Notes: generated by a model not told the origin, from the sequence alone. A DNA stretch of 64,000 nucleotides from Quadrisphaera setariae (GCF_008041935.1 NZ_VKAC01000003.1:337062-401061); one strand, 5' to 3'. Positions 53,204 through 63,638 are shown, counted from the first letter of the stretch. Made by a program: numbers and translations.

Positions 53204-56023
53204 TCAGGCGTCGCCGCCCGCGTTGCCGGACGTGCCGGCGGTGACGTCGTCCAGGCGGTACTGCTCGTAGGCCTTCACCGGCAGCCCGCGGTCCACCTCA
53301 CCGCGGCGGGCGAGCACCTGCAGCGCCCGGTAGGCGATGCTCGGCCCGTCGATGTGGAAGTGCCGGCGGGTGGCCGCACGGGTGTCGGACACGCCGAAGC
53401 CGTCGGCGCCGAGCGAGACGTACTCGTTCGGCACCCACTGGCGGACCATGTCCGGCACGGCGCGCATCCAGTCGGACACGGCGACGACGGGGCCGGGAGC
53501 GTCGGCGAGCTGCTGGGCGATGAACGGCACCGGCGGCTCCTCGGCGGGGTTGGTGAACGCCGCCTCGTCGCAGGCCAGGCCGTCGCGGCGCAGCTCGTTC
53601 CAGCTGGTGACCGACCAGACGTCGGCCAGCACGCCGAAGTCCTTCGCGAGCAGCTCCTGGGCCTCCAGCGCCCACGGCACGCCCACGCCGGAGGCGAGCA
53701 GCTGCACGCGGGGTGCACCCTCCTCGCCCGAGGGCGCCGGGGCGATCTTGTGGATCCCCTTGACGATGCCCTCGACGTCGACGTCCTCCGGCTCGGCCGG
53801 CTGGACCATGGGCTCGTTGTAGACGGTGATGTAGTAGAAGACGTTCGGGTCGCGCAGCTGGACCTGACCGAGGTTCTTGCGGTCGGACTCGCTGGCCTGG
53901 ACCTCGGTGGAGCCTTCGCCGTACATGCGCTCGAGGCCGTCGCGGACGATGTGCCCGATCTCGTAGGCGTACGCCGGGTCGTAGGCGACCACCGCGGGGT
54001 TGGTGGACGCCAGGAGCAGCGAGTGCCCGTCGGCGTGCTGCAGGCCCTCGCCGGTCAGCGTGGTGCGACCGGCGGTGGCGCCCAGGAGGAAGCCCCGGCC
54101 CATCTGGTCCGCGGTGGCCCAGAAGGCGTCACCGGTCCGCTGGAAGCCGAACATCGAGTAGAAGATGTAGACCGGCAGCATCGGCTCGCCGTGGGTGGCG
54201 TACGACGTCGACGCCGCCTGGAACGCCGCGGCGGACCCGGCCTCGTTGATGCCCAGGTGCAGGATCTGCCCAGAGGTCGACTCCTTGTACGCGAGCATCA
54301 GCTCGCGGTCGACGGAGGTGTACTGCTGGCCCTCCGGGTTGTAGATCTTGGCGGTCGGGAAGAACGAGTCCATCCCGAAGGTGCGGGCCTCGTCGGGGAT
54401 GATCGGCACCACGCGGGGGCCGAACTCCTTGTCGCGCATGAGGTCCTTGAGCAGGCGGACGAACGCCATGGTGGTGGCGATCTGCTGCTTGCCCGAGCCG
54501 CGCTTCACCACGGTGTAGGCCGAGTCGCCCGGCAGCTTCAGCGCCTTCGAGGACGTGCGGCGGCTGGGGATGTACCCGCCGAGGGCCTTGCGGCGCTCCT
54601 GCAGGTACTGGATCTCCGGCGCGTCCGGTCCGGGGTGGTAGTACGGCGGGCGGTACGGGTCGGCCTCGAGCTGGGCGTCCGTCACCGGGATCTTCAGGCC
54701 GTCGCGGAAGGCCTTGAGGTCCTCCAGCGTCATCTTCTTCATCTGGTGCGTGGCGTTGCGGCCCGCGAAGTGCTTGCCCAGGCCGTAGCCCTTGATGGTC
54801 TTGGCGAGGATGACGGTCGGCTTGCCGTTCCTGGCCGTGGCCGCCTGGTAGGCCGCGAAGACCTTGCGGTAGTCGTGACCACCGCGCTTGAGGGACCAGA
54901 TCTGGTCGTCGGTCATGCCGTCGACCAGCTTGGCGGTGCGCTCGTCACGGCCGAAGAAGTGCTCGCGGATGAAGGAGCCGTCCTCGGCGCGGTAGGTCTG
55001 GTAGTCGCCGTCGAGGGTGCGGTTCATCAGCCCGACGAGCGCGCCCTCGGTGTCCTTGGCCAGCAGCGGGTCCCACTCGCGGCCCCACACCACCTTGATG
55101 ACGTTCCAGCCGGCGCCCAGGAAGAACGACTCCAGCTCCTGGATGATCTTGTGGTTGCCGCGGACCGGGCCGTCGAGGCGCTGCAGGTTGCAGTTGACGA
55201 CGAAGGTCAGGTTGTCCAGGCCCTCGTAGCCGGCCAGCTGCAGCAGGCCGCGGCTCTCCGGCTCGTCCATCTCGCCGTCGCCGAGGAACGCCCAGGTGTG
55301 CTGCTCGGAGGTGTCCTTGATGCCGCGGTTGTGCAGGTACCTGTCGAACTGCGCCTGGTAGATCGCGTTCGCCGGGCCCAGGCCCATGGAGACCGTGGGG
55401 AACTCCCAGAAGCCCTTCATCAGGCGCGGGTGCGGGTAGCTGGGGAGCCCCCGGCCGGGGGAGGTGAGCTCCTGGCGGAAGCCGTCGAGGTCGTCCTCGG
55501 ACAGGCGGCCCTCGAGGAACGCGCGGGCGTAGGTGCCGGGGGAGGCGTGGCCCTGGATGAAGACGTGGTCGCCGCCGCCGGGGTGCTCCGGGCCGCGCCA
55601 GAAGTGGTTGAAGCCGACCTCGTACAGCGTCGCCGAGGAGGCGTAGGTGGAGATGTGCCCGCCCACACCGATGCCCGGGCGCTGCGCGCGGTGCACCATC
55701 ACCGCGGCGTTCCAGCGGTTCCAGGCGCGGTAGCGGCGCTCGACGGCCTCGTCACCGGGGAAGTCGGGCTCGTCCTGCGGCGGGATGGTGTTGACGTAGT
55801 CGGTCGAGATCAGCCCGGGGACCGGGGCGCCCAGCTCTCGCGCGCGCACCAGCGAGCTGCGCAGGACGAAGGAGGCGCGGTCGCCGCCGCGGGCCTCGAC
55901 CAGGCCGTCGACGGACCCGAGCCACTCACCGGTCTCCTCGGGGTCGGCGTCGGTCTGGTGCAGGGGGCCTGCGAGGGCTCCCAGCTCAGCGACCTCGTCG
56001 CGTGGTGCCACGTTGGTCTCCAC
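53204..56023 (-). CDS. aceE: Pyruvate dehydrogenase E1, homodimeric type
   Basis: A 939-residue thiamine-diphosphate enzyme that decarboxylates pyruvate and acetylates lipoyl E2. The ThDP motif is present around [14 protein letters not shown] with [40 protein letters not shown] lies in the pyrimidine domain. GTG 56023 was chosen because family similarity ([13 protein letters not shown]) begins just after; an in-frame ATG at 56179 would add 52 low-complexity residues. Location upstream of fasR-fabDHPF links acetyl-CoA supply to fatty-acid synthesis. E2 and E3 genes are not in the window. Confidence 0.95.
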   Translation of the reverse strand: METNVAPRDEVAELGALAGPLHQTDADPEETGEWLGSVDGLVEARGGDRASFVLRSSLVRARELGAPVPGLISTDYVNTIPPQDEPDFPGDEAVERRYRAWNRWNAAVMVHRAQRPGIGVGGHISTYASSATLYEVGFNHFWRGPEHPGGGDHVFIQGHASPGTYARAFLEGRLSEDDLDGFRQELTSPGRGLPSYPHPRLMKGFWEFPTVSMGLGPANAIYQAQFDRYLHNRGIKDTSEQHTWAFLGDGEMDEPESRGLLQLAGYEGLDNLTFVVNCNLQRLDGPVRGNHKIIQELESFFLGAGWNVIKVVWGREWDPLLAKDTEGALVGLMNRTLDGDYQTYRAEDGSFIREHFFGRDERTAKLVDGMTDDQIWSLKRGGHDYRKVFAAYQAATARNGKPTVILAKTIKGYGLGKHFAGRNATHQMKKMTLEDLKAFRDGLKIPVTDAQLEADPYRPPYYHPGPDAPEIQYLQERRKALGGYIPSRRTSSKALKLPGDSAYTVVKRGSGKQQIATTMAFVRLLKDLMRDKEFGPRVVPIIPDEARTFGMDSFFPTAKIYNPEGQQYTSVDRELMLAYKESTSGQILHLGINEAGSAAAFQAASTSYATHGEPMLPVYIFYSMFGFQRTGDAFWATADQMGRGFLLGATAGRTTLTGEGLQHADGHSLLLASTNPAVVAYDPAYAYEIGHIVRDGLERMYGEGSTEVQASESDRKNLGQVQLRDPNVFYYITVYNEPMVQPAEPEDVDVEGIVKGIHKIAPAPSGEEGAPRVQLLASGVGVPWALEAQELLAKDFGVLADVWSVTSWNELRRDGLACDEAAFTNPAEEPPVPFIAQQLADAPGPVVAVSDWMRAVPDMVRQWVPNEYVSLGADGFGVSDTRAATRRHFHIDGPSIAYRALQVLARRGEVDRGLPVKAYEQYRLDDVTAGTSGNAGGDA

Positions 56024-56175
56024 ATCGCTCGTCGTCCCCGCGGCGGGTGGCGCCGCGGGCTCCCGGCGTTCCGTGCGGGCGCGAGGTGGAGCGCTGCAGG
56101 GCCGCGTCGGGGCCCCTCCATCCTGCCCTCCCCGCCGGGGATGTTCACCCCCCGCCCCGACGGCGGTGCTCGTGG

Positions 56176-57060
56176 TCACACGGCGGCGGCGTCCAGGGGG
56201 GCGAAGCGCTCCTCACCGGCGTAGACGTTGAGCCGCGGGGCGCGGACGAAGCCGGCCAGCCCCATGCCGGCCCGGTGCGCCAGGTCGACGGCGAGCGACG
56301 ACGGCGCCGAGACGGCGGACAGCAGCGGCACGCCCGCGCACCACGCCTTCTGGACCAGCTCGAAGGAGGCCCGTCCGCTCACCTGCAGCACCGTCCCGCG
56401 CAGCGGCCAGCCGCCGGCGAGCCGCTCGCGGGCCGCACGCCCGAGCACCTTGTCGACGGCGTTGTGGCGCCCCACGTCCTCGGCCACGGCGAGCAGCTCG
56501 CCCGAGCGCGTGAAGAGCCCGGCGGCGTGCAGGCCGCCGGTGCGGGCGAAGACCCGCTGCGCCTCGCGCAGCCGGTCCGGCAGGGACAGCAGCACCTCGG
56601 GGGCCACGCTGGTGGGGTCCTCGCGCAGGTCGTGCCGGCTGCGGCGGGAGACGGCGTCGATGCTGGCGCTGCCGCACACCCCGCACGCGGAGGTCATGCC
56701 GAAGGTGCGGCGGCCCTCGAGGTCGGGAGCGGGCACGCCCGGGCGCAGCGTCAGCTCCATGACGTTCATGGAGCTGAGGCCGTGCTCGTCGGCGGGGTCG
56801 GGGTCTCCGCAGTGCACGGCCGCCGCGACGTCGTCGGGGCCGGTGAGCAGGCCCTCGGTCATCAGGAAGCCGATCGCGAGGTCGACGTCGTCGCCGGGGG
56901 TCCTCATCGTCACGACGACGGGCTCCGCGGCCGGCGCGTCCAGCGCGCGCACGCGCACCTCCAGCGGCTCCTCCGCGGCGAGGGAGTCGGGGCGGCGGAC
57001 GGCCGTGCCGAGCGCCGCGTCGAGGCGCAGGACCGGCCGTCGGGGGCTCGAGCGCGCCAT
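56176..57060 (-). CDS. fdhD: Formate dehydrogenase accessory sulfurtransferase
   Basis: A 294-residue FdhD, which transfers sulfur from the cysteine desulfurase to the molybdenum cofactor of formate dehydrogenase. The Cys126-x2-Cys129 loop is in [12 protein letters not shown], followed by [14 protein letters not shown] and [15 protein letters not shown]. The ATG follows TAACCT by 6 nt. No formate dehydrogenase gene is nearby; formate from PurU in the betaine region would be one substrate source. Confidence 0.94.
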   Translation of the reverse strand: MARSSPRRPVLRLDAALGTAVRRPDSLAAEEPLEVRVRALDAPAAEPVVVTMRTPGDDVDLAIGFLMTEGLLTGPDDVAAAVHCGDPDPADEHGLSSMNVMELTLRPGVPAPDLEGRRTFGMTSACGVCGSASIDAVSRRSRHDLREDPTSVAPEVLLSLPDRLREAQRVFARTGGLHAAGLFTRSGELLAVAEDVGRHNAVDKVLGRAARERLAGGWPLRGTVLQVSGRASFELVQKAWCAGVPLLSAVSAPSSLAVDLAHRAGMGLAGFVRAPRLNVYAGEERFAPLDAAAV

Positions 57061-57066
57061 CCCGCC

Positions 57067-57072
57067 AGGTTA
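57067..57072 (-). promoter_or_regulatory. -10 hexamer of fdhD (leaderless)
   Basis: TAACCT on the minus strand, then GGCGGG, then ATG 57060. Confidence 0.6.
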
Positions 57073-57188
57073 GTGCCGCTCCCCGGGGGTGCGAGGCGGT
57101 AGCGTTCGGGCGGCCAGCCAGGAGCTGGTGCACGGCAGCGCGGCAGAGGTGTCCGCGGGAGGCGGCACCACACGGGGGGAGATCGAGC

Positions 57189-57611
57189 GTGAGCGAGACC
57201 GCGGGGGCACCCGCCACGGACGGGGCGGTGCGGCTGGGCCTGAAGGCGGGCCAGGCCGTGCAGGAGCGCGGCTACGACCACGACGTCGACCACGACCTGC
57301 GCGACGAGGTCGAGGACCTCATCGGCGCCGAGATGCTGGACGAGCACGACGTCGACGTGGTCGACGCGGTGCTGCTGTGGTGGCGCGAGGACGACGGCGA
57401 CCTCGTCGACGCCCTCGTCGACTCGCTGGTCTCCCTCGCCGACGACGGCGTGGTCTGGCTGCTGACGCCCAAGGCCGGCAGCCCCGGTCACGTGCGGCCC
57501 TCCGACGTCGAGGAGGCCGCCCCCACCGCGGGGCTGTTCGCCACGTCCACCGTCAAGCCCTCCCCGGACTGGACGGCGATCCGCCTCGTCAGCGGCCGCG
57601 GCCGCCGCTAG
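57189..57611 (+). CDS. DUF3052 protein
   Basis: A 140-residue acidic protein of an actinobacterial family of unknown function: [20 protein letters not shown], then [20 protein letters not shown] and [17 protein letters not shown] are typical. GGGGGGAG precedes the GTG. tRNA-Val follows after 17 nt and may be processed from the same transcript. Confidence 0.85.
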   Translation: MSETAGAPATDGAVRLGLKAGQAVQERGYDHDVDHDLRDEVEDLIGAEMLDEHDVDVVDAVLLWWREDDGDLVDALVDSLVSLADDGVVWLLTPKAGSPGHVRPSDVEEAAPTAGLFATSTVKPSPDWTAIRLVSGRGRR

Positions 57612-57628
57612 GGCGCGACGAGGAGCCA

Positions 57629-57701
57629 GGGCCTGTAGCTCAGCTGGTAGAGCACCGCGTTTACACCGCGGCTGTCGTCGGTTCGAACCCGGCCGGGCCC
57701 A
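57629..57701 (+). tRNA. tRNA-Val (UAC)
   Basis: A 73-nt cloverleaf: acceptor GGGCCTG/CGGGCCC, D-arm TAGCTCAGCTGGTAGAGCA, anticodon loop TTTACAC, T-arm GTCGGTTCGAACCCGGC, discriminator A. CCA is not encoded. Confidence 0.95.
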
Positions 57702-57707
57702 CCCCAC

Positions 57708-57713
57708 TACCCT
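57708..57713 (+). promoter_or_regulatory. Candidate -10 of the Nif3-like gene
   Basis: TACCCT, then 7 nt, then GTG 57721. Confidence 0.4.
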
Positions 57714-57720
57714 CGCGGAC

Positions 57721-58566
57721 GTGAGCACCCCGACGCTGGCGCAGGTCGTCGCCGTCCTGGACGAGCTGTACCCGCCGGCCTGGGCCGAGGACTGGGACCG
57801 CCCGGGCCTGGTCTGCGGTGACCCCGACGCTCCTGTCGAGCGGGTGCTGCTGGCGGTGGACCCGGTGGAGGACGTCGTCGACGAGGCCGTCGCGGAGGGC
57901 GCGCAGCTGGTGCTGGCGCACCACCCGCTGCTGCTGCGCGGCACCTCCACGGTGGCCGCGACCTTCCCGAAGGGGCGCCTGGTCCACCGGCTGGTGCGCT
58001 CCGGCGTCGCCCTGGTCACGGCGCACACCAACGCCGACTCCGCCCGCCCCGGCGTCTCCGACGCCCTGGCCCGCGTGGTCGGCCTGGTGGACCTCGAGCC
58101 GCTCGTCCCCGCCTCCCACGACGCCTCCCTCGGCCTGGGCCGGGTGGGGCGCCTGGAGCAGCCGCTGCCGCTGCGCGCCTTCGCCGAGCAGGTGGCGCAG
58201 GCCCTGCCGGGCACCGCGGGCGGCGTGCGGGTGGCGGGAGACCCCGATGCCCGCGTGGAGCGCGTGGCCGTGTGCGGCGGCGCCGGAGACTCGCTGTTCG
58301 CCGACGTCCGCGCCGCCGGCGTGGACGCCTTCGTCACCGCCGACCTGCGCCACCACCCCGCCTCCGAGGCCCGCGAGCAGGCGCCGCAGACAGCCCTGGT
58401 GGAGGTCTCCCACTGGGCCAGCGAGTGGCCCTGGCTGCACGGCGCCGCCGAGCGCCTCACCTCCGCCCTCGCCGAGCGCGGCCTGTCCATCACCACGTCC
58501 GTGTCCGTGCGGTCGTCCGACCCCTGGAGCTTCCACGTGCCCTCGCCCACTGGGACCGCCCGATGA
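57721..58566 (+). CDS. Nif3-like dinuclear metal centre protein
   Basis: A 281-residue NIF3/YbgI family protein. Metal-binding signatures: [18 protein letters not shown] (paired His), [18 protein letters not shown] (His-x-x-x-Asp) and the C-terminal [11 protein letters not shown] (His, with Glu). Proposed roles include GTP cyclohydrolase-type or hydrolase activity, but the function is unsettled. It overlaps the next gene by 4 nt (ATGA) and begins a three-gene operon. Confidence 0.9.
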   Translation: MSTPTLAQVVAVLDELYPPAWAEDWDRPGLVCGDPDAPVERVLLAVDPVEDVVDEAVAEGAQLVLAHHPLLLRGTSTVAATFPKGRLVHRLVRSGVALVTAHTNADSARPGVSDALARVVGLVDLEPLVPASHDASLGLGRVGRLEQPLPLRAFAEQVAQALPGTAGGVRVAGDPDARVERVAVCGGAGDSLFADVRAAGVDAFVTADLRHHPASEAREQAPQTALVEVSHWASEWPWLHGAAERLTSALAERGLSITTSVSVRSSDPWSFHVPSPTGTAR

Positions 58567-59324
58567 GCCCGACCACCGCCCCCGCGAACGACCAGCGCCG
58601 CCTGCTGGACGTGCAGGCGCTGGACACGCGCCTGGCCCAGATCGCCCACCGCGCGCGGACCCTGCCCGAGCACGCCCGCGTCGCAGCGCTCGACGCCACC
58701 GAGCGGACCCTGCGCGACGAGCTGGTGGCCGCCCGCACGGTCGCCTCCGACATCGAGCGCGAGGCCACCCGCGCCGAGACCGAGGTCGACCAGGTCCGCG
58801 CCCGCGCCGAGCGCACCTCCGCCCGCCTGGCCGCCGGTGGCACCCCCGCCAAGGAGCTGCAGCAGCTGCTGGCCGAGGCCGAGGCGCTGACCCGCCGGCT
58901 GCGCAGCCTGGAGGACTCCCAGCTGGAGGTCATGGAGCGCCAGGAGGCCGCCGCGGAGGCCGTCGCCGTCCTCGAGCAGCGCTCCGCCGGACTGGCCGGC
59001 GAGCGCGCCGCGCTGGTGGCCGCCCGCGACACCGCCCTCACCGCCGCCCGCGAGGAGCACGAGCGGGTCGGCGCCCAGCGCGCTGGCGCCATCGGCCAGC
59101 TCGACAAGGGCCTCGTGGCGCTCTACGAGCAGGTCCGCGCCAAGCGCGACGGGCTCGGCGCCGCCGCCGTGGTGGGGGAGAGCTGCGGCGGCTGCCGCCT
59201 GCCCTTCACCGGCCCGTTCCGCGGACAGGTCACGAACGCCGCTCCGGACGCCGTCGTGCAGTGCGAGGAGTGCGACAGGATCCTCGTCCGCGTCCCGCGG
59301 GCGGCCGACCCCGAGCTGGGCTGA
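58563..59324 (+). CDS. Coiled-coil protein with C-terminal zinc ribbon (CT398 family)
   Basis: A 253-residue protein: two long antiparallel helices (about residues 15-180, [20 protein letters not shown]) and a C4 zinc ribbon CGGC-x(n)-CEEC near 215-240. The family is thought to act as a nucleic-acid or chaperone-type adaptor and is regularly found beside Nif3 and RNase H genes. Coupled to Nif3 by ATGA and to the rhodanese gene by TGATG. Confidence 0.88.
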   Translation: MSPTTAPANDQRRLLDVQALDTRLAQIAHRARTLPEHARVAALDATERTLRDELVAARTVASDIEREATRAETEVDQVRARAERTSARLAAGGTPAKELQQLLAEAEALTRRLRSLEDSQLEVMERQEAAAEAVAVLEQRSAGLAGERAALVAARDTALTAAREEHERVGAQRAGAIGQLDKGLVALYEQVRAKRDGLGAAAVVGESCGGCRLPFTGPFRGQVTNAAPDAVVQCEECDRILVRVPRAADPELG

Positions 59325-59746
59325 TGAGCGCCTTCACGCCCCGCACCGGAGACCTCACGCCCCGCCAGGCGTGGGAGGCGCTCGCGGCCGACCCCGGCGC
59401 GGTGCTCGTGGACGTGCGCACCCAGGCGGAGTGGGTCTTCGTGGGCCTGCCGGACCTGTCCGAGCTGGGCCGCCGGGTGGTGGCGCTGGAGTGGACGAGC
59501 TTCCCCGACGGCGCCCACAACGCGCAGTTCCTCACCCAGCTCGAGGGGGTGGCCGCCAAGGACGCGCAGGTGCTGTTCCTCTGCCGTTCGGGCCACCGCT
59601 CGGTGGCCGCCGCGGACGGCGCTGCGCGCGCCGGGTGGCTGCGCTCCTTCAACGTGCTCGACGGCTTCGAGGGCGACCTCGACCACCAGGGCCACCGCGG
59701 CGCCCGCGGGTGGCGCGCTGAGGGTCTGCCCTGGCGGCAGTCCTAG
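59324..59746 (+). CDS. Rhodanese-like sulfurtransferase
   Basis: A 140-residue single rhodanese domain. VLVDVRTQAEWVFVGLPDL (typical D-V-R-x-x-x-E-x-x-x-G) and the active-site loop FLCRSGHRS with Cys87. It carries sulfane sulfur; the partner is unknown. It starts within the stop of the zinc-ribbon gene and ends 3 nt before the ClC gene, so all four may be one operon. Confidence 0.9.
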   Translation: MSAFTPRTGDLTPRQAWEALAADPGAVLVDVRTQAEWVFVGLPDLSELGRRVVALEWTSFPDGAHNAQFLTQLEGVAAKDAQVLFLCRSGHRSVAAADGAARAGWLRSFNVLDGFEGDLDHQGHRGARGWRAEGLPWRQS

Positions 59747-59749
59747 CCG

Positions 59750-61024
59750 GTGCGCGGCCACGCCACCCCCTTCTGGGCGTTCCGGCTCGCCGTCGTCACC
59801 GGCCTGGTGGGCGTCGCCGGTGGTGTCGCCGGCATCGCGGTCTGGCTCGCCCTCCAGCTCATCCAGCGCGTGGCGTTCGGGTTCCCGTACGGCGGGCACC
59901 TCGAGGCGGCCGACGCTCCCGCGTGGAACCGCGTGGCGGCGGTCGCCGCTGCCGGTGTGCTCACCGCCGTGGCGTGGTGGGCGCTGCGGCGATGGGCGGA
60001 GCCCGTCGTGTCCGTGACCGCGGCGGTCTCGGGCCGGCGGATGCCGGGCGTCGCGACCGTCGCGAACGCCGGCACGCAGATCCTCGCCGTCGGGCTCGGC
60101 GCGTCGATCGGCAAGGAGGTGGCGCCGCGCGAGGTCGGCGCCTGGCTCGCCCAGCTCGTCACCGCCCGCGCCGGCCTGACCGCGCGGGAGGCGCGGATCC
60201 TCGTCGCGTGCGGCGCCGCGGCCGGTCTCGCGGCCGTGTACGACGTCCCCCTCGGTGGTGCGCTGTTCGCCGTCGAGGTCCTGCTCGGCGAGCTCTCGTT
60301 CGCCACCGCGCTCCCCGCGTTCGCCACCAGCGCGGTGGCGGCGTTCGTCTCGCGGCTGGTGATCCCCGACGAGGTGCTCTACCACGTGCCGGCGATGCCG
60401 CTGTCGAACTCCCTCGTGGTGTGGTCCGTCCTCGTCGGGCCGGTCCTGGGCCTCGCCGGTGTGGGCTTCGTGAAGGTCACGAACCGGCTGCAGGGCGCCG
60501 CGCCGAGGGGGTGGCGCGTGCTCGTCGTGCTCCCGGTGGCGTTCGCCCTGGTCGGGCTGGTGTCGATCTGGTTCCCAGAGGTCCTCGGCAACGGCAGGGC
60601 GACCGGGCTGGTCGCCATGAACGCCTCGCTCGACGACCGCGCGGTGCTGGGGCTCGCCCCGGTCCTGCTCCTGCTCGTCCTCGGCCTCGCGAAGGCCGCG
60701 ACGACCGCGGTGACCATCGGTGCCGGCGCGGTCGGCGGCACCCTCACGCCGTCCATCGCGGTCGGCTCCGCGGTGGGCGGTGGCCTCGGCGGGCTGTGGC
60801 TGCTCCTGTGGCCGACCGGCACCTCGTCGCTGGCCGCCTTCGCCTTCGTCGGCGCTGCGGCGTTCCTCGCCACCACCATGCGGGCGCCCTTCACGGCGCT
60901 CGTGCTCGTGCTCGAGTTCACCCAGCGGGGCACGGAGATCCTCGTGCCGTCGCTCCTCGCGATCTCCGGGTCGGTCGCCGTCGGGTACGTCCTCGCCCGT
61001 CGGCGCAGCGCGCAGATGGCCTAG
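59750..61024 (+). CDS. ClC-family chloride channel/transporter
   Basis: A 424-residue membrane protein with about 10-12 hydrophobic segments. Family pattern is visible: VGLGASIGKEVAPREVG in place of the canonical G-R/K-E-G-P stretch, a preceding GRRMPG selectivity region, and GAGAVGGTLTPSIAVGSAVG near the C-terminal half. The gating Glu is probably the one in GKE. No CBS domains. It is likely a H+/Cl- or fluoride-type exchanger; the altered motif leaves the ion unclear. The GTG start is 3 nt after the rhodanese stop. Confidence 0.85.
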   Translation: MRGHATPFWAFRLAVVTGLVGVAGGVAGIAVWLALQLIQRVAFGFPYGGHLEAADAPAWNRVAAVAAAGVLTAVAWWALRRWAEPVVSVTAAVSGRRMPGVATVANAGTQILAVGLGASIGKEVAPREVGAWLAQLVTARAGLTAREARILVACGAAAGLAAVYDVPLGGALFAVEVLLGELSFATALPAFATSAVAAFVSRLVIPDEVLYHVPAMPLSNSLVVWSVLVGPVLGLAGVGFVKVTNRLQGAAPRGWRVLVVLPVAFALVGLVSIWFPEVLGNGRATGLVAMNASLDDRAVLGLAPVLLLLVLGLAKAATTAVTIGAGAVGGTLTPSIAVGSAVGGGLGGLWLLLWPTGTSSLAAFAFVGAAAFLATTMRAPFTALVLVLEFTQRGTEILVPSLLAISGSVAVGYVLARRRSAQMA

Positions 61025-61043
61025 GCGGGGCGAGCGGACGCCC

Positions 61044-62312
61044 TCAGAGGACCAGCGCGCCGACCGCCGCGACCAGCACCACCGGCACGAGCACGAGACC
61101 CTGCAGGGCGAACCGGCCCCACCGCACGGGCACGTCCTCGGCCCGGCAGGCGCGCGCCCACAGCAGCACCGCGAGCGACCCCCACGGCGTGATGAGCGGT
61201 CCGGCGTTGACGCCGACGAGCACCGCGGCGGTGCGCAGCGGGTCGTCGGGGGACAGCAGCGGCTGGAGGGCCAGGTAGGCGGGCAGGTTGTCGACCGCGT
61301 TGGCGGCGGCGGCTGAGGTGGCCGCCAGTCGCAGCAGCTCGGTGAACCCCTCGCCCTGGCCCGCCACGGCGGCCAGGGCGCCGGTGAGGCCGTGCTGGTT
61401 CAGCGCCTCCACCAGCACGAACAGGCCCAGCACGGAGATCGCCAGCGGCAGCGGCACCATCTCCCGGGACAGCGCAGACCGCTTCCTCACGGCGAACACC
61501 GCGGCCAGCACCAGCGCGGCGGTGCCCGCCACCGCCCACGGCTCCAGTCCCGCGGCCAGCGCCGGCAGCACGAGCACCACGACGGCCGCCGCCACCTTGA
61601 GCAGCACGGGGTCGGCCACCTCGGCGGGCTGCGGAGGGGAGTAGCTCGTGCGCAGCGCTCTCCGGTGGAGCACCGCCAGGACGACGACGGTGGCCACCAC
61701 GGCCGCCACCGCCGGACGCCACGTCAGCGCGGCGAACGCCGGCACCCCACCACCGGCGGGCCCTCCCTCCAGCACGTCGAGAGCGAGCAGGTTGGTGAGG
61801 TTGGAGACCGGCAGCAGCAGCGAGGCGGTGTTGGCCAGCCACGCGCACGTCAGGGCCAGCAGCGCCGCAACGGACGCCGGCGCACCGGTCCGGCGGGCCA
61901 GCGCCAGCACCACCGGGGTGAGCAGCACGGCCGTCGTGTCGAGGCTGAGCGTCACCGTGGCGGCCACCGCGATGGCGACGACGAGCAGCCACAGCCGCCA
62001 CGTGCGTCCACCGCCGTGGCGGGCCGCCCAGACGGCCGCCACCTCGAAGACGCCGGCCTTGCCGGCCAGCTCCGCCAGCACCGCGGCGGCCAGCAGGAAC
62101 ACCAGCACGCTCCACGTGCGGCCGACCAGCGCGCCGGCCTGGCCGAGCGTGAGGGCGCCGGTGAGCAGGACGACGGCGGAGGCGAGCACCGCCAGCAGCG
62201 GCACGAGCGCACCGTCGGGGAGCCAGCGCCAGGGCGTCGCCCAGGACGCGGTGCGGCGGCGCTCGTCGTCGTCCTCAGCGGTGTGCTCGGCCCTCTGCGG
62301 CGCGGGGCTCAC
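61044..62312 (-). CDS. ArsB/NhaD-like anion permease
   Basis: A 422-residue protein with about 11-12 membrane segments of the ion-transporter superfamily. LSLDTTAVLLTPVVLALARR and LANTASLLLPVSNLTNLLAL (a typical first Asn/Ser-rich re-entrant hairpin) and VDNLPAYLALQP with VGVNAGPLITPWGSLAVLLW (the second) are clear. An arsenite, citrate or other anion substrate cannot be decided; no arsenic genes are nearby. Its start overlaps the yaaA stop by 4 nt, so it is second in that operon. Confidence 0.85.
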   Translation of the reverse strand: MSPAPQRAEHTAEDDDERRRTASWATPWRWLPDGALVPLLAVLASAVVLLTGALTLGQAGALVGRTWSVLVFLLAAAVLAELAGKAGVFEVAAVWAARHGGGRTWRLWLLVVAIAVAATVTLSLDTTAVLLTPVVLALARRTGAPASVAALLALTCAWLANTASLLLPVSNLTNLLALDVLEGGPAGGGVPAFAALTWRPAVAAVVATVVVLAVLHRRALRTSYSPPQPAEVADPVLLKVAAAVVVLVLPALAAGLEPWAVAGTAALVLAAVFAVRKRSALSREMVPLPLAISVLGLFVLVEALNQHGLTGALAAVAGQGEGFTELLRLAATSAAAANAVDNLPAYLALQPLLSPDDPLRTAAVLVGVNAGPLITPWGSLAVLLWARACRAEDVPVRWGRFALQGLVLVPVVLVAAVGALVL

Positions 62313-63103
62313 GCCGCACCCCGCAGGACGACGTCGAGGTGGCGCACGCGGCCGGGGGCCGGGGGCACCAGCTCCACCTCGAAGGCCTCCGCCGCGGCGG
62401 CCGCCAGGGCCTCGGGGGAGTCTGGCTCCTTGCGGCGCAGGAGCAGGTGGCGCGCCAGCTCGCCGCGGGTGCGCTTGGCGTCGTGGCTGACCACCGTGCG
62501 GACGGGGCCGTCAGGGCCGGGTGCCTCCCGGAACACGCGGACCGCCACCACCTTCTCCGCCAGGGTGCGCGACGGCTTCCAGGCGGCGGCGTAGGCGGCC
62601 GAGCGGCAGTCGAGCACCACCTGCCCGGGCTCGCCGACCAGGGCGTCGAGCAGCGGGGCCAGGAGGGGGCGCCAGTGGGCGGCCAGGCTGCCCACGCCCG
62701 GCAGGTCGGTGCCCATCGAGAGGCGGTGCGCGGGCACGCGGTCGACGGGCCGCAGCAGCCCGTAGGCGGCGGAGACCACCAGCACCCGCTCGGCGGCACG
62801 GGCAGCGGCCGCCTTCGGCAGCGAGGCCAGGCCCAGCGCCTCGAAGAGCACGCCGGTGAAGACCTTCGCCGCCGCGTGCGCGGGCTCGGTGCGCCAGCGG
62901 CCGTTGCGCGCCACCTCGTCGGCGAGGGAGGCGCTCACGCCCAGGGCGGCCGGGTCGTCCGAGACGGCTGCCGCGGCCTCGAGCACGCGCTCGCGCGCGG
63001 CGGCCAGCTCCGGCCACGAGAGCGACGCCAGGTCCACCGGAGCGCTGGCCCGCCCGGCACGGGCGGGGAGCTTGCGCTCCGAGGGGGGTAGCAGCAGGAG
63101 CAC
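62309..63103 (-). CDS. yaaA: YaaA-family peroxide stress protein
   Basis: A 264-residue UPF0246/YaaA protein. LLLLPPSERKLPARAG opening, SAAYGLLRPVDRVPAHRLSM, VVLDCRSAAYAAAWKP and TVVSHDAKRTRGELARHLL are the family blocks. In E. coli YaaA limits free iron and protects DNA under H2O2. TACTGT stands 8 nt before the GTG, a near-leaderless promoter, divergent from rnpB. First gene of a two-gene unit with the permease. Confidence 0.92.
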   Translation of the reverse strand: MLLLLPPSERKLPARAGRASAPVDLASLSWPELAAARERVLEAAAAVSDDPAALGVSASLADEVARNGRWRTEPAHAAAKVFTGVLFEALGLASLPKAAAARAAERVLVVSAAYGLLRPVDRVPAHRLSMGTDLPGVGSLAAHWRPLLAPLLDALVGEPGQVVLDCRSAAYAAAWKPSRTLAEKVVAVRVFREAPGPDGPVRTVVSHDAKRTRGELARHLLLRRKEPDSPEALAAAAAEAFEVELVPPAPGRVRHLDVVLRGAA

Positions 63104-63143
63104 GGGCGGGAACAGTAGTGCGCGATCCTGTGCGGGGCTCGTC

Positions 63144-63149
63144 TAGGCT
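63144..63149 (+). promoter_or_regulatory. -10 hexamer of rnpB
   Basis: TAGGCT ends 7 nt before the first paired base of the RNase P RNA. It matches TANNNT; the -35 is not clear. Confidence 0.6.
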
Positions 63150-63156
63150 GCACGTG

Positions 63157-63593
63157 CGGACGAGCCAGCCGGGCGGCCGCGTCGGGGGGCCTCGCGAGGG
63201 GTCCGCCGCCGAGGAACGTCCGGGCTCCGCAGGGCAGGGTGGTGGGCAACGCCCACCCGGGGTGACCCGCGGGAAAGTGCCACAGAGAACAGACCGCCAC
63301 GGCGGCTCCGGTCCGCCGGAGCGGCTGGGGCAAGGGTGAAACGGTGGTGCAAGAGACCACCAGCACCCCCGGTGACGGGGGTGGCTCGGCAAACCCCACC
63401 CGGAGCAAGGCCAGACAGGGAGCGTCCGAGGGCTGCCCGCCCGAGCTCCCGGGTAGGCCGCGACTGCGACCGGCCCCTCGTGGGACGGGAGCGACGAGGA
63501 CGGCGGCAACGCCGTCCCGAGATGGATGGCCGCCCCCCGCGACCGGCTCGCCGGCCGCGGGGACAGGACCCGGCGTACAGGCTGACTCGTCCG
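63157..63593 (+). ncRNA. rnpB: RNase P RNA, bacterial type A
   Basis: About 437 nt of the catalytic RNA that matures tRNA 5' ends. Conserved cores are visible: GAGGAACGTCCGGGCTCC near the 5' end, ACAGAGAACAGACCGCC, GGGTGAAACGGTGGTGCAAG, GGCAAACCCCACCCGGAGCA, and AGATGGATGGCCG with ACAGGACCCGGCGTACAGGC at the 3' side. The ends CGGACGAG and CTCGTCCG form P1. Followed by a strong hairpin. Confidence 0.97.
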
Positions 63594-63600
63594 TAAAACG

Positions 63601-63638
63601 GCCGGTGACCTGCGGAGATGCCTCCGCAGGTCACCGGC
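63601..63638 (+). terminator. Terminator of rnpB
   Basis: GCCGGTGACCTGCGGAG (63601-63617) pairs exactly with CTCCGCAGGTCACCGGC (63622-63638) around ATGC, then a T/C-rich stretch. Confidence 0.85.

Noticed and set aside
52016..56224. A 1402-codon plus-strand open frame
   Set aside because: It is antisense to fasR and aceE. Both of those have full catalytic or HTH motifs; the antisense product has none.
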